A stretch of DNA of 64,000 bases from Paenibacillus sp. E222. Lineage in GTDB: Bacteria; Bacillota; Bacilli; Paenibacillales; Paenibacillaceae. The stretch spans positions 310,001 through 374,000 of the forward strand of contig NZ_CP058552.1 of NCBI RefSeq assembly GCF_013401555.1, read 5' to 3'. The notes under the pieces are model-generated. The model ran no database searches and was not told where the DNA came from. It worked only from the letters and a program-made list of their open reading frames with translations. Below, piece by piece: positions 10,046-19,129 of this stretch. Both the position numbers and the translations under genes were made by a program. Position 1 is the stretch's first letter. The number at the start of each line of letters is the position of its first letter.

Positions 10046-10290
10046 TTAATCGAGTTTCCTGCTGCGCCAATATTTAACAGTAGCTTCGCTAATATTCAAC
10101 CACGCGGCGGAAATGGATTATTTACCATAACTATTTTTATCTCTGTTTTGATCGTTTCAGAATTCTGATTTCTTGCAATTTGGACTGCCTTGTTAATAGC
10201 AGCTGCTTGGTTATCCGTTCTAGCGGTTGCACGGGCATTGCTTGCACGAGCTTTTTCAACTCCATGTGTTTTCAATTTTTTTTGAAAACC
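10046..10290 (-). pseudogene. Relic of a small DNA-binding (HTH) protein
   Basis: Two frames read leftward: one ends near 10110 (ARTDNQAAAINKAVQIARNQ...), and the next encodes SAAWLNISEATVKYWRSRKLD and a stop at 10046. The latter has the pattern of a helix-turn-helix recognition region. Neither frame has a good start and they are out of register. This is probably a decayed regulator or phage gene left between the two defence operons. The promoter of the DISARM-like operon must also lie here; I saw no convincing -35/-10 pair. Confidence 0.35.
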
Positions 10291-10294
10291 ATTT

Positions 10295-10325
10295 TTTAAA
10301 AAAAGAGCCGCTTCAGGACTCTTTT
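10295..10325 (-). terminator. Rho-independent terminator of the MORC operon
   Basis: On the minus strand an 8-bp stem (AAAGAGTC with GGCTCTTT, one G-U pair) and 7-base loop are followed by seven T. It ends transcription from the right and separates the MORC operon from the DISARM-like operon. Confidence 0.75.
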
Positions 10326-10373
10326 AAAAAAGACTTCGGTACACGTATTACCTCCCGCCTTTTTCCATTAAAA

Positions 10374-10712
10374 TTAGGCGGAGATTACAAAGCTCAGATA
10401 GTTGCCTACTGGATACTCATCAGACAGATCTCTCGCTGTAATTTTTTTCCTCTCATATACTATATCTAATATCTCTTTCAGGGCTTTCCCTAAATGTCCG
10501 AGAAGTATATGACCGTGATTTTTCTTAGCAACAATGCAGTCTTTTAGTCCTTCCAATGAGCTCCCAATATTGTATGCATGATCATATTCTAAATTCAAAT
10601 TGTCCTTGAAGAGGTACTTATCATGAGTCTTATGATTTATCCTCATCCATAGAACAACCTTTAAGATGATTTCATCAACACCTGAAACATTAATTCCATA
10701 GACCTCACTCAT
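10374..10712 (-). CDS. Hypothetical protein, 112 aa
   Basis: A small, mainly helical protein (MSEVYGINVSGVDE...NYLSFVISA) with no recognised domain. The ATG at 10712 overlaps a TGA of a short upstream frame as ATGA, suggesting translational coupling; an in-frame GTG at 10727 also exists. It is the last gene before the terminator at 10295 and so probably an accessory part of the MORC restriction operon. Function unknown. Confidence 0.5.
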   Translation of the reverse strand: MSEVYGINVSGVDEIILKVVLWMRINHKTHDKYLFKDNLNLEYDHAYNIGSSLEGLKDCIVAKKNHGHILLGHLGKALKEILDIVYERKKITARDLSDEYPVGNYLSFVISA

Positions 10713-10826
10713 ATTGTAAAAGACCACTCTGCAGCTAGGTCATTATTCTGGAGTTTAAACACTGCAATGACGGACTCAAAAAATTGCATTTGTTGTATTC
10801 TCACTTAAAAGCTGTATGCATTCCAT
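10709..10826 (-). pseudogene. Short frame interrupted at a T6 run (about 38 codons)
   Basis: An ATG at 10826 with GAGAGTGGG upstream starts MECIQLLSENTTNAIF and stops after a run of six T. Skipping one T continues as ESVIAVFKLQNNDLAAEWSFTI, and its stop overlaps the start of the 112-aa gene. It may be a frameshifted small gene, a sequencing slip in the homopolymer, or a programmed shift. No family recognised. Confidence 0.35.
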
Positions 10827-10843
10827 AATTCCCACTCTCTTTT

Positions 10844-11002
10844 TTATTTCGATTTTGTACTTGAAATCGGAAGCCATCTCATTTGACTTAGACCAACTTT
10901 AACAAGATGACTTGCGCTATGTGATTTATAAATTTTAGCACATTCGTGAGTCCAATCATGTACATCATTGACCGTGTCGAAACTTCCTATGAGTTTTAGC
11001 AT
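10844..11002 (-). CDS. Hypothetical small protein, 52 aa
   Basis: An uninterrupted ATG-to-TAA frame starting MLKLIGSFDTVNDVHDWTHE, 26 bases after the stop of the 240-aa gene. The ribosome site is weak (GGATG). Composition is soluble with several His and Trp residues. It may be a small accessory gene of the MORC operon or a remnant; not recognised. Confidence 0.4.
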   Translation of the reverse strand: MLKLIGSFDTVNDVHDWTHECAKIYKSHSASHLVKVGLSQMRWLPISSTKSK

Positions 11003-11028
11003 ACTTTTTCACATCCGAAGGTTTATTC

Positions 11029-11751
11029 TCAATAACTTTTGGTTAAGCATACCATCAGATTCAGCCCATTTACATGCTGAATTGAGTAGTTTTTGTCATT
11101 AATCGTTATTACACTTCCCGTCCCAGAAATAGTGTTCCCCTTCACAACTACATATGTTCCTGTTTCAACGGGTCCAAGTATGCTGTTCCTTGACACTATA
11201 ATAAATCTCACATTGTCCTGAATTTGTTCGTACACTCCAGGCGACAATGGCTTTAACGGCACTCCTGTCATATCCTCATAAGCGACTGCAGCAGATTTAA
11301 TATCGTCCGTAAGGACTACCACTTCACATGCAATTTTGTCAATGGTCTGCAACTTTTGCTTTAATTCTTCCGCATCCATCTCATCCATTTTATAAAGCGT
11401 TCCATAATCATGCGTCGGTTCTTTCATCAATGCGAGATGCTTTTTACCGTTCATAAAAAACCACTCAATGTATGGCAAGTTTGCCATTACGGTTTCCGGC
11501 TGATTTCTGCTTGAGCCAGATCCCCCAAGAACACTATCTACGTGTGTAGCTGGCGTAGAACATAACTTATCCCATATTTTCTTCAGTTCGCTAAAAGGCC
11601 TTGTTTTTGCCTTGCCTGCATAAGTAACCAATTCAATCCTCTTAGCTTCCCTGTCTATCCCAGTAAGAGTTATGTTGGCACCCGGTTTAATACTTTCTAA
11701 CTCCAAACCAACCATCTTCTCGATATCATTAATTACTTCATCAAATGTCAT
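11029..11751 (-). CDS. Uncharacterised MORC-operon protein, 240 aa
   Basis: Fourth gene of the coupled methylase-MORC-helicase operon; its ATG overlaps the helicase stop (ATGA). The N-terminal 60 residues look like a small beta-barrel (GANITLTGIDREAKRIELVT) followed by a helix. A striking motif GGSGSSRNQPET occupies residues 76-87, followed by ANLPYIEWF. A second region (about 140-240) is alpha/beta with strong hydrophobic strands (CEVVVLTDD, VRFIIVSR). I do not recognise the family. The fixed place in the operon suggests an essential partner, perhaps for target recognition or regulation. Confidence 0.75.
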   Translation of the reverse strand: MTFDEVINDIEKMVGLELESIKPGANITLTGIDREAKRIELVTYAGKAKTRPFSELKKIWDKLCSTPATHVDSVLGGSGSSRNQPETVMANLPYIEWFFMNGKKHLALMKEPTHDYGTLYKMDEMDAEELKQKLQTIDKIACEVVVLTDDIKSAAVAYEDMTGVPLKPLSPGVYEQIQDNVRFIIVSRNSILGPVETGTYVVVKGNTISGTGSVITINDKNYSIQHVNGLNLMVCLTKSY

Positions 11752-13484
11752 TTTCGTCCTCCTGGCAATTCCGGTGGAAATTTTAGTAGGCTTGTATCCT
11801 CGCCTGCCCCTTCAACAGCAGCCACATCTTCAATCCATTGCCTCATGAATGATTCGGTCTGCGGGTCCTCCCCGCCAGCTTTTCTGAAAGTAACTTTATG
11901 CGGCAAACTGATTCTGACCGGGTTACCCGGAGCGGGTCCATCTTCAAAGAGACCATCTTTTAAATCAATACCTGCCGCGAATCTGCGTATGTCAGATACG
12001 AAGTCGAGAACAATAACCTTTTCCTTGTCTTTCGACAATCTTAAACCTCTGCCTAACTGCTGGATAAATATTCTGCGGCTATGGGTTACTCTCTGAAACA
12101 CAATAATGTTTACATCAGGTACATCAACGCCTTCATTCAGTATATCAACGGCGCATAATACATCAATCGCCCCGTCTTGAAAATCACAAAGTATACGGTT
12201 ACGTTCTGCCGGGCCCATCGAACGTCCTGTAGAGGTTTGCGAATATATTGCTGACGCGTTACAAAAACCAAGTGAGTTAATCCTGTCCCTCATAGTTGCG
12301 GCGTGGTCTATCGTGCCACAGAAAACTATAGCCCGCGGTTTACGCTGTTCTTGCCAAACCCTCTTCAGCTCAAAGACGACAGCATCGTCCCATTCAGTAA
12401 TAAATAGTGTTCTATTTATCTGCCGCGGTGAAAAATTCTTCCCTTTTAATTGGCCTAAAGCTTCCCAATTTATATTATCTGTATACATCCTGTAGTCAAC
12501 ATTTGATAAAAAGCCATTACGCAAACCGGTAACAATGTCTACACGAACTAGAGGCTCACCAAAATAATTCGAAAGGTCAACATCATCTGGACGCCAAGGT
12601 GTTGCTGTTAGCCCGAGAAGAAAAGGGCCATTTTCCGAGCCAGCCATGGTATCATCTAAAACAGCATTATACATCTGCCCGCCCACATGATGACATTCAT
12701 CTATAATAATAAGATCAAAATGCGGCAGTTCTTTTCCCCGCTGAACATAATCAGCAACAGTATTTAAACACGCGAAAACCGCACTACTTTGTTTAAGCCG
12801 TTCTTCTCCAGGCTGCTCATACCCATTCCATACTGCTGTTTCCTGTTCCTTAGATAAAAATGACCAGAAAGCCTTCTCTATCTGGTAAACAAGTTCATTC
12901 GTATGAGCTATCACAAGAATCCTTACCGGAGAAACAGCATTAATCCGTTTAACCGTTTCGCATGCGACGAATGTTTTTCCAAGACCCGTAGCCATCACGA
13001 CAAGAGCTTTTTTTTTCCCTTCGTTAAAAGCTTGGATCGTTGAACGGATTGTCTGTTCCTGATATTCCCGCGGAACTCTGTCAAGTACGGGCATCTCTGG
13101 AAGTTTCTCTGCCTTTGTGACAAGAGCCTTTGTATCCCACAACTGAAGCGGGATTCCTCTACTCATGAGAGCTCTCTGGTGCTCTTTTAACTTTTCATCA
13201 AACCCATTTAAAGCTACAATAACTGGGACTTGAGCCCTGTATATTCTCATGGCCTCCAGCGTCTGGTCCGCAACATCGACACCGACCTTGTTCTTCCAAT
13301 GTTTCATTTGAAACAGCCATCGCTTACCGGCCCGATGTGCAAGAACATCCGCCCCTCGGTCACCAGACTGTCCAACAAGTCTTATACCTTCAAAACCCTC
13401 ATGGGCTAGTAAGCGCGAGACCACCCGTTCAAATGCCTGCCACGTACCGAACCTCAGGTTTGTATCACTGATAAAAACGCTCAC
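11748..13484 (-). CDS. Mrr-type nuclease / SF2 helicase fusion
   Basis: A 578-aa restriction subunit. Residues about 12-120 form an Mrr-like endonuclease domain: E19, GADV with D46, and QMK at 59-61, the D...QxK form of the PD-(D/E)xK active site. A DEAD/H-type helicase follows: ATGLGKT at 165-171, IIDECHH, GLTATPWRP, and QQLGRGLRLS as motif VI. It should translocate on and cut unmodified DNA. The GTG start overlaps the MORC-ATPase stop and has AAAGGTGAT upstream. Methylase, MORC-like GHKL ATPase and nuclease-helicase as neighbours match the prokaryotic MORC restriction systems described from comparative genomics. Confidence 0.9.
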   Translation of the reverse strand: MSVFISDTNLRFGTWQAFERVVSRLLAHEGFEGIRLVGQSGDRGADVLAHRAGKRWLFQMKHWKNKVGVDVADQTLEAMRIYRAQVPVIVALNGFDEKLKEHQRALMSRGIPLQLWDTKALVTKAEKLPEMPVLDRVPREYQEQTIRSTIQAFNEGKKKALVVMATGLGKTFVACETVKRINAVSPVRILVIAHTNELVYQIEKAFWSFLSKEQETAVWNGYEQPGEERLKQSSAVFACLNTVADYVQRGKELPHFDLIIIDECHHVGGQMYNAVLDDTMAGSENGPFLLGLTATPWRPDDVDLSNYFGEPLVRVDIVTGLRNGFLSNVDYRMYTDNINWEALGQLKGKNFSPRQINRTLFITEWDDAVVFELKRVWQEQRKPRAIVFCGTIDHAATMRDRINSLGFCNASAIYSQTSTGRSMGPAERNRILCDFQDGAIDVLCAVDILNEGVDVPDVNIIVFQRVTHSRRIFIQQLGRGLRLSKDKEKVIVLDFVSDIRRFAAGIDLKDGLFEDGPAPGNPVRISLPHKVTFRKAGGEDPQTESFMRQWIEDVAAVEGAGEDTSLLKFPPELPGGRK

Positions 13485-16018
13485 TTCATCACCTTTTGCT
13501 GTAGGAAATCCAAAGACAACCTTGTTTTTTGTCCAATGCTTGCCTCAGAGAAACGGTATTTTATATAATTTGCTATATCATTTAAACAGTTCAGATAAAT
13601 GTTCCGGATTCTTATTTGTGCCTGTTGCAAAATATTCCCTGTTAGTTCTGCGGAACTGGAATAAGAAACATCCCATATTCCACCATCAAAGAAAATGTGT
13701 GGATACCTTTTGAATATATCAGTTATTCCATCCTCATCAATATATAATAAAAACGCGCCACTTTCCTTCATATCCCCGAGCTGACTGATATCAGCGCTTT
13801 GATTAAGCATGTTATCAACCATAGCTTTCTTCTGCCCTTCGGGCATTTCATTAAAAATATCAACGGCCATTTCCTTTAGGAGTTCCGGAAGCTTCTCCTT
13901 TAATTGGGCAAAGAATCCGTTGATCTCTTCTCTTATTTTCTCAGGGCTATCCTCTAACTTATCCGACCATCTGCTATTCAATATCTGCCATTCAATATTA
14001 GAAAGCGTATGTTGACCCTGATATTGTTTTCCGGAGAGTCTTCGGTTCATATCGTAGATGTAAAGTGCTACCTCTGCGGCTATCATTTGCTCTGGACGGA
14101 TTCGGAAAGACTTATATACTTTGTGCGTCTTATCAAGATATATATCGATTTCTTCCCCTTTAAAAGCAATAAGAGGGACCCCTTCTTGTTGCTGATTAGC
14201 CTTAATCGATAGCTGTGTTATATACACATTTACATTCACAGGGGAACTATATGTGCCATCAGCTAACATAATAGAACATCCCGGTATGGAAAGATCATCT
14301 GATTTATTAGCATTCTTAGAAAGGAACTCTTTTGAAAGTGTATTCTCGGAACCTTTTTCTTCATTACAGGATGTACAGTTTTTTTCTGCTGCCCTGTTTT
14401 TCATACCGCAAACCTGGCATGTCCATGGTTCTTCGACTTTTGGATGCTGTGACATTCCGCATTCTGGACAAGAGTGTGCGGATTTCGGTATTTCGTTTTC
14501 ACATTCCGGATTGATACATGGCTTACCTATTAATACAAAACCACATACGGCACACGTATCATGTTCTTTAAGATTTTGTGCACTGCAGGCTGGGCACTCT
14601 GCAAGTTCCTCAAGCGGAGGGGAATCAGCCTGTTCCACGAGCTTCCACCATTCTGAATCATCATAATACCCTGGGAGTTTCACAAGAAATTTTTGATAAT
14701 ATTCTTTTTCAACATCTCTAGATATCCTCTTTGATTCATTCGCTTCCTTATCCCAATACCCCATATACAAATCAGATTTTCCAGGTTTTCTTACTCTGCG
14801 GAAACCTTGAAACAATTTATAAATATAACTTTCATTTTGACCTGCACCAGGCTGAGTTGGCTGTAAGGAACTGTCACCTCTTAAATACGAAATAGCACGT
14901 TGCCATTCAGGACTGCTTCGCTGAAAATCCTGCTTGAGAAAATCTACAGGAACATGATTGAGATGTACTTCACCTACTATCCTCCCATACGGCCCATCAA
15001 TAGGGTAATCTTTAATCGTTTTTTTAAATTCGTCAACAAATTCAAAAAAAGCTGTCTTTTCAGCTATTCGGATTGCTCGTCCATTCCGGATCAGATCAAT
15101 TCCGTACTCCGTACTGTCGTCAAACCTCTGAATACCAACCCAGCCTTTGACTCTTTCCTCAACACTTCGAATGCTTGAAGATTTGCAAGCAGGACATTCA
15201 ATTAGTCCGGTCGGTACTAGAGCTGTACAGTTACCGCATCTCCTCTGCACTCCTATAATATGGTCAAAATCATATCTTGCCTGAATCTGACCGTGCCCTT
15301 TTCGCTCAACATATCTATTGGAATCCCAAACGCAATGCTCAAATGCTTCACACGGCTCTCCATTCACCAATATTCTAATTTCACGTTTAGATAACACTGA
15401 AGCATACCGTCGGCCAATCTCAGAACGGACCTTAGGAAGCCCGTATTGAATCAGGCGTTTGACAAATTGACTGTTTGCATTCCCCTCAGGCCACCAATGG
15501 CTTATTTCAATAACAGTCCCATAATTGACTTCTCTAGGTTTATCAACGATATTAACAGGAAGCTGATAATTTTTGGATTGATTAATATTATCCAGATCAA
15601 TAATAACCTCTATTGCCTTCTTCTCATCCTTCCGAGCTGTCAGTAGCCGGGTTACTCTACCTAATTTACCTGTAGAAATATTAAACCCCATACCAAATAA
15701 TCCGAGACTGTCGTAAGGGTTATTACCAGAGAATCCCGCCTTTATTGATTTCTCAGCCATTTCAGCCGTCATGCCTGGCCCATTGTCACGAATACGTACT
15801 ATTCCTGCATTTTTATTGAGATCTGAATTTCTTGGCAATTCAATTGAGATTAATGGATTATCTATTTTTACACCTATAAGTTTAGCAGCCTGAAATGAAT
15901 CTATCGCATTATCGATCAATTCACATAACGCATCTAAAGGAAGCATTGGTGTGTGAGTTAAAGCTATCAGCACTTTTGGATCCGGTGTAAAATCAAAAAA
16001 CAACCCTGGCTGTATCAT
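13481..16018 (-). CDS. MORC-like GHKL ATPase with zinc ribbons
   Basis: An 845-aa GHKL-fold ATPase related to MutL/Hsp90 and to eukaryotic MORC proteins. The Bergerat ATP site is intact: ELIDNAID (33-40), DNGPGM (78-83) and GLFGMGFN (106-113). An S5-like domain follows, interrupted by a zinc ribbon (RRCGNC...CPAC). The second half contains at least three further CxxC zinc ribbons (CPAC/CAVC, CINPEC/CPEC, CQVC/CTSC) and then a helical C-terminus. Such proteins are thought to clamp or reshape DNA. The ATG overlaps the methylase stop (ATGA), so subunits are made together. Confidence 0.9.
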   Translation of the reverse strand: MIQPGLFFDFTPDPKVLIALTHTPMLPLDALCELIDNAIDSFQAAKLIGVKIDNPLISIELPRNSDLNKNAGIVRIRDNGPGMTAEMAEKSIKAGFSGNNPYDSLGLFGMGFNISTGKLGRVTRLLTARKDEKKAIEVIIDLDNINQSKNYQLPVNIVDKPREVNYGTVIEISHWWPEGNANSQFVKRLIQYGLPKVRSEIGRRYASVLSKREIRILVNGEPCEAFEHCVWDSNRYVERKGHGQIQARYDFDHIIGVQRRCGNCTALVPTGLIECPACKSSSIRSVEERVKGWVGIQRFDDSTEYGIDLIRNGRAIRIAEKTAFFEFVDEFKKTIKDYPIDGPYGRIVGEVHLNHVPVDFLKQDFQRSSPEWQRAISYLRGDSSLQPTQPGAGQNESYIYKLFQGFRRVRKPGKSDLYMGYWDKEANESKRISRDVEKEYYQKFLVKLPGYYDDSEWWKLVEQADSPPLEELAECPACSAQNLKEHDTCAVCGFVLIGKPCINPECENEIPKSAHSCPECGMSQHPKVEEPWTCQVCGMKNRAAEKNCTSCNEEKGSENTLSKEFLSKNANKSDDLSIPGCSIMLADGTYSSPVNVNVYITQLSIKANQQQEGVPLIAFKGEEIDIYLDKTHKVYKSFRIRPEQMIAAEVALYIYDMNRRLSGKQYQGQHTLSNIEWQILNSRWSDKLEDSPEKIREEINGFFAQLKEKLPELLKEMAVDIFNEMPEGQKKAMVDNMLNQSADISQLGDMKESGAFLLYIDEDGITDIFKRYPHIFFDGGIWDVSYSSSAELTGNILQQAQIRIRNIYLNCLNDIANYIKYRFSEASIGQKTRLSLDFLQQKVMK

Positions 16019-17133
16019 ATAGGTTCCCCCTCTATCATTTTCCTTATTGCTACCGCCATTGCATGTGCCAGCTTCACTGGCACGCCGTTACCGATTGTTT
16101 TGAACTTATAAGTTAGTGGCATTTCCGGCGGTAAAACATAGTCATCCGGAACACTCTGAATTCTTAGTGCTTCCCTGACAGTAAGCCTCCTTGGTTGTGT
16201 CGGATGCAAGTGAACCTCATTATGACCGTATGCCGCAGTAGGGCTATATCGCCAACGATGCAGCCGTTTAAAACTTTTTCGGGAAACATCCCCTTCATGA
16301 ATAACATAATACTTATCACTTAATGGCCTTAATCCTTCAAGACCGTTTGGCAATAAAGCTATCTCATCCAGATTACATATTATTGGACCCACCATTAATT
16401 CTTCTGGAATATCAGAGGGTTTCTCGGGATTGAATCCAAAAGGGTTTTCCCGCGGCCAAGTAAACCGCTGTTTCGCTCCCGCAAAACGGTGGTCCTCCGG
16501 CCATTGAAACCAGTTATAGTCCTTGGGGATATTCCTTACACCAAGTTTCTTTTTTAGCCACTTCTTTTTCAGCCCCACCATAAACACGCGTTCCCTGTCT
16601 TGTGGCACACCGAAATCGAGCGCATTCAATATGCGTACATCTGTCAAATAGTGTTCTGAAAACTGCATTCTCAGACTATCGAAAAACTCACGATGTTTTG
16701 CAGTTTTAAAAAGCCCTTTTACATTTTCAAATAAAAAAAAGGATGGCTGAAGATCCATTATTTTATCAACGTACACCTTTGAGAGGGTTCCATTTTCTCC
16801 AGTCCGTCCCTTATTTTTTCCGCCTACCGAAAAGTCAGGACATGGAGGCCCTCCAATAATCCCGAATGTTTCAGGAATTTGGGTATTATGAAAGGCCTCT
16901 TTGGCGATTTGATTAGGACCTATCTCAACTATTGAAGAACAGTTAGTGATTTTATGAGGCTGCACCCTCATGGAACTAAGTCCATATTCAAACCCCTTCA
17001 CAAACTGACGATCATATTCGTTAGACCAAATCGTTTGAAATCCTGCTTGCATAAAACCGATATCTAGAAATCCTGCACCAGTAAAAAAGGATAAGATAGG
17101 TATCGGTATTGTATTGATATAAAAATTGTTCAT
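16015..17133 (-). CDS. DNA (cytosine-5) methyltransferase, intact
   Basis: A 372-aa 5mC methylase with all catalytic motifs: SFFTGAGFLDIGF (I), GGPPCPDFS with the catalytic Cys (IV), FLFENVKGL (VI), QDRERVF (VIII), RRLTVREALRIQ (IX) and IGNGVP (X). The ATG at 17133 is chosen because AAAGGATG lies seven bases upstream; a TTG at 17169 is in frame but lacks a site. First gene of the MORC restriction operon, divergent from a second, broken 5mC methylase. The stretch EGDVSRKSFKRLHRWRYSP before motif IX is almost identical in both, so they may recognise related sites. Confidence 0.93.
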   Translation of the reverse strand: MNNFYINTIPIPILSFFTGAGFLDIGFMQAGFQTIWSNEYDRQFVKGFEYGLSSMRVQPHKITNCSSIVEIGPNQIAKEAFHNTQIPETFGIIGGPPCPDFSVGGKNKGRTGENGTLSKVYVDKIMDLQPSFFLFENVKGLFKTAKHREFFDSLRMQFSEHYLTDVRILNALDFGVPQDRERVFMVGLKKKWLKKKLGVRNIPKDYNWFQWPEDHRFAGAKQRFTWPRENPFGFNPEKPSDIPEELMVGPIICNLDEIALLPNGLEGLRPLSDKYYVIHEGDVSRKSFKRLHRWRYSPTAAYGHNEVHLHPTQPRRLTVREALRIQSVPDDYVLPPEMPLTYKFKTIGNGVPVKLAHAMAVAIRKMIEGEPI

Positions 17134-17185
17134 TTCAATACATCCTTTCACACTCGCCACACAAGTCAAGTATTCTTAAATTGTA

Positions 17186-17193
17186 CCGTACGG
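17186..17193. promoter_or_regulatory. Palindrome CCGTACGG in the divergent methylase promoter
   Basis: The sequence GTACCGTACGGAAAA begins at 17183 and contains this perfect 8-bp palindrome. A nearly identical stretch, GTACGGTACGGAAAA, occurs at 19167 inside the start of the restriction enzyme gene. It could be an operator for the controller protein or chance. On the minus strand a TATAAT (17240-17235) is a possible -10 box for the MORC operon; no good -35 was seen. Confidence 0.3.
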
Positions 17194-17287
17194 AAAAATT
17201 TAAAAGGGAGATTTTAACTTGAATCATACTACATATTATACCTAAAATCCTCCAGGGAACATATATTCGTTTTTTCCTGAAAGTTTA

Positions 17288-17316
17288 TTGAATATCCTTC
17301 GATAATCGGTGATAAT
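17288..17316 (+). promoter_or_regulatory. Sigma-A-type promoter of the second methylase
   Basis: TTGAAT (17288-17293), a 17-base spacer and GATAAT (17311-17316) lie 40 bases before the ATG at 17356. A GAGGAG ribosome site follows at about 17338. Confidence 0.65.
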
Positions 17317-17355
17317 AGAAAATAGCATTCAAGATAGAGGAGACTTATTAAAATA

Positions 17356-18494
17356 ATGACCTATCCCGTTATTTCGCTTTTTTCTGGTGCAGGCTTTCTC
17401 GATTTAGGCTTTACCGAGACGCATGCTTTTTCTATTATTTGGGGAACAGAATTAATAAAACAATTTGCTCAGTCAAATAACTACAACATGAGGCAGCGTT
17501 ATGGACATCCTGATAGAATTATCACAGGTGACGTTACTCAAATTGATCCTATAAAAGACATTCCCAAAGGTGCAGTTGGAATCATTGGGGGGCCCCCATG
17601 TCAAGACTATTCAATTGGAAATGCTAATAGTCCTGGGGTTGAGGGAGATAGAGGGAAGCTTGTCTGGGACTTCTTAGATAAAATTGAGAAACTGAAGCCA
17701 GACTTTTTTTTGTTTGAGAACGTTGAAGCCTTATACAAAACAAAAAACATCGAATTCAGGCTTTAAATCCTCTCATTGATAAATTTGAGGAGCTTGGCTA
17801 TGAAGTACAATTTAAGGTGCTTAATACGCTTAACTATGGAATTCCGCAAGATCGGTCAAGAGTATTTATTGTAGGATTTAGGAAATACATTCCTATTACT
17901 TTAAGACAGCGGGGCTTTGAAACTTTTAAATGGCCTGCTCCGGTCTATCAGGATCCTAAAAAATCATTTGAATGGCCTGATACATGGGAGATCGGGACTG
18001 AAGTTAGTGAAGCTGACTACATTGCTAATCTCGCACCCGATCAATACCAACTAACCATTCATTCGGTTATAGGAAACCAAAACGAATTATTACAATTGCC
18101 AAATCATGTTTCATTTAATCCCTACTCTCAACGATTTTTCACCGTACTTGAAGGTGACGTTAAGAGGAAATCATTCAAACGCCTACACCGCTTCAGATAT
18201 AGCCCAACCGTAGCATATGGTAATAATGAGGTACATCTTCACCCTACTCTACCGCGGCGCTTAACCGTGCGTGAAGCACTTCGGCTCCAATCTGTCCCTG
18301 ACTGGTATCATTTTGAGGAAGATATACCGCTAGATAAGATGTTTAAGATGATAAGCAACGGAGTAGCCTATAAACTTGCAAATTTATTAGCGGAAGAGAT
18401 TAGAACAGTTCTAGATAACTACAACATTGCGGTTCAGGAACGCACAGAAAAGATAAGATTAACAAATGAAACTATTAACAAAAATTCTGTATAA
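17356..18494 (+). pseudogene. DNA (cytosine-5) methyltransferase of the Bse634I-like system, frameshifted
   Basis: Two frames together make a full 5mC methylase. The first (17356-17766) carries SLFSGAGFLDLGF, GGPPCQDYS and FLFENVEAL, then ends after YKTKNIEFRL. The second supplies HRIQALNPLIDKFEELG and onward, with IPQDRSRVF, RRLTVREALRLQ and ISNGVA, ending at 18494. Adding one A to the A6 run at 17742-17747 restores a continuous protein of about 379 aa. As written, the product stops after motif VI and cannot methylate. The break is either a recent mutation, a phase-variable slip or a sequencing error. It is the cognate methylase expected next to the restriction enzyme at 19129. Confidence 0.88.
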
Positions 18495-18504
18495 CATCCC
18501 TAGA

Positions 18505-18540
18505 AGAGCAGTTCGCATAATATGCGAACTGCTCTTTTTC
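18505..18540 (+). terminator. Terminator after the second methylase
   Basis: AGAGCAGTTCGCATA (18505-18519) and its exact reverse complement (18521-18535) flank one base and are followed by TTTTTC. The stem is long and perfect. Confidence 0.9.
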
Positions 18541-18769
18541 TATTAAATTTGTAAAAAAATTGAGAGAAACTGTCTGATACGTTAATAAAGCTTGTTAGGA
18601 TCCTCCTTAATAGTATCACCGTTTTTCAAAGTGTTATTATACATGATTTTAAAAACAACAAGTTATCTGGCACATCTCTTAAAATGAATTTATTTTTCTT
18701 TTTTTATAGGAAATAATGATTCATTTTTCACCGTCCTCTTTGCAGATATACTCCAATTAAGGAGGTGAC

Positions 18770-19129
18770 ATGGTGAATCTAAATTTAAAAGAGGTGGGTA
18801 AGCGGATTAGACTCGTGAGAAAGAGCCGTTATAGGACAGCGAAGGCTTTTTCCGAGTTTTTAGGCTTGTCTGAGCGTCACATTCATAATATTGAATCTGG
18901 AAAAAACCTGCCTAGTTTCGAAATCTTAGCTCAAATCACAAATGAGTTTCATGTAACAATTGATTTCATTTTATTTGGTCAAAAAAGAGGGTTAGTGTAC
19001 GAAGAAAATTGGGATGCCTTACTAAATACATTTAACAGTCTGAGTCCAGATGGACGGCAAACTTTATTTCACATCGCTAAAGAACTACTAAGATTGGAAA
19101 ACAAAATAACAGGAGGTAACTCAGAATAG
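18770..19129 (+). CDS. XRE-family controller protein of the type II system
   Basis: A 119-aa protein with a Cro/C1-type helix-turn-helix at residues about 8-63 (VGKRIRLVRKSRY, LSERHIHNIESGK, FHVTIDFILFG) and a short helical tail. It stands directly before the restriction enzyme gene with a one-base overlap, the usual place of a C (controller) protein that delays nuclease expression. AAGGAGG precedes ATG 18770 by four bases, and the GTG next to it is the alternative start. No certain C-box was found in 18541-18769. Confidence 0.85.
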   Translation: MVNLNLKEVGKRIRLVRKSRYRTAKAFSEFLGLSERHIHNIESGKNLPSFEILAQITNEFHVTIDFILFGQKRGLVYEENWDALLNTFNSLSPDGRQTLFHIAKELLRLENKITGGNSE

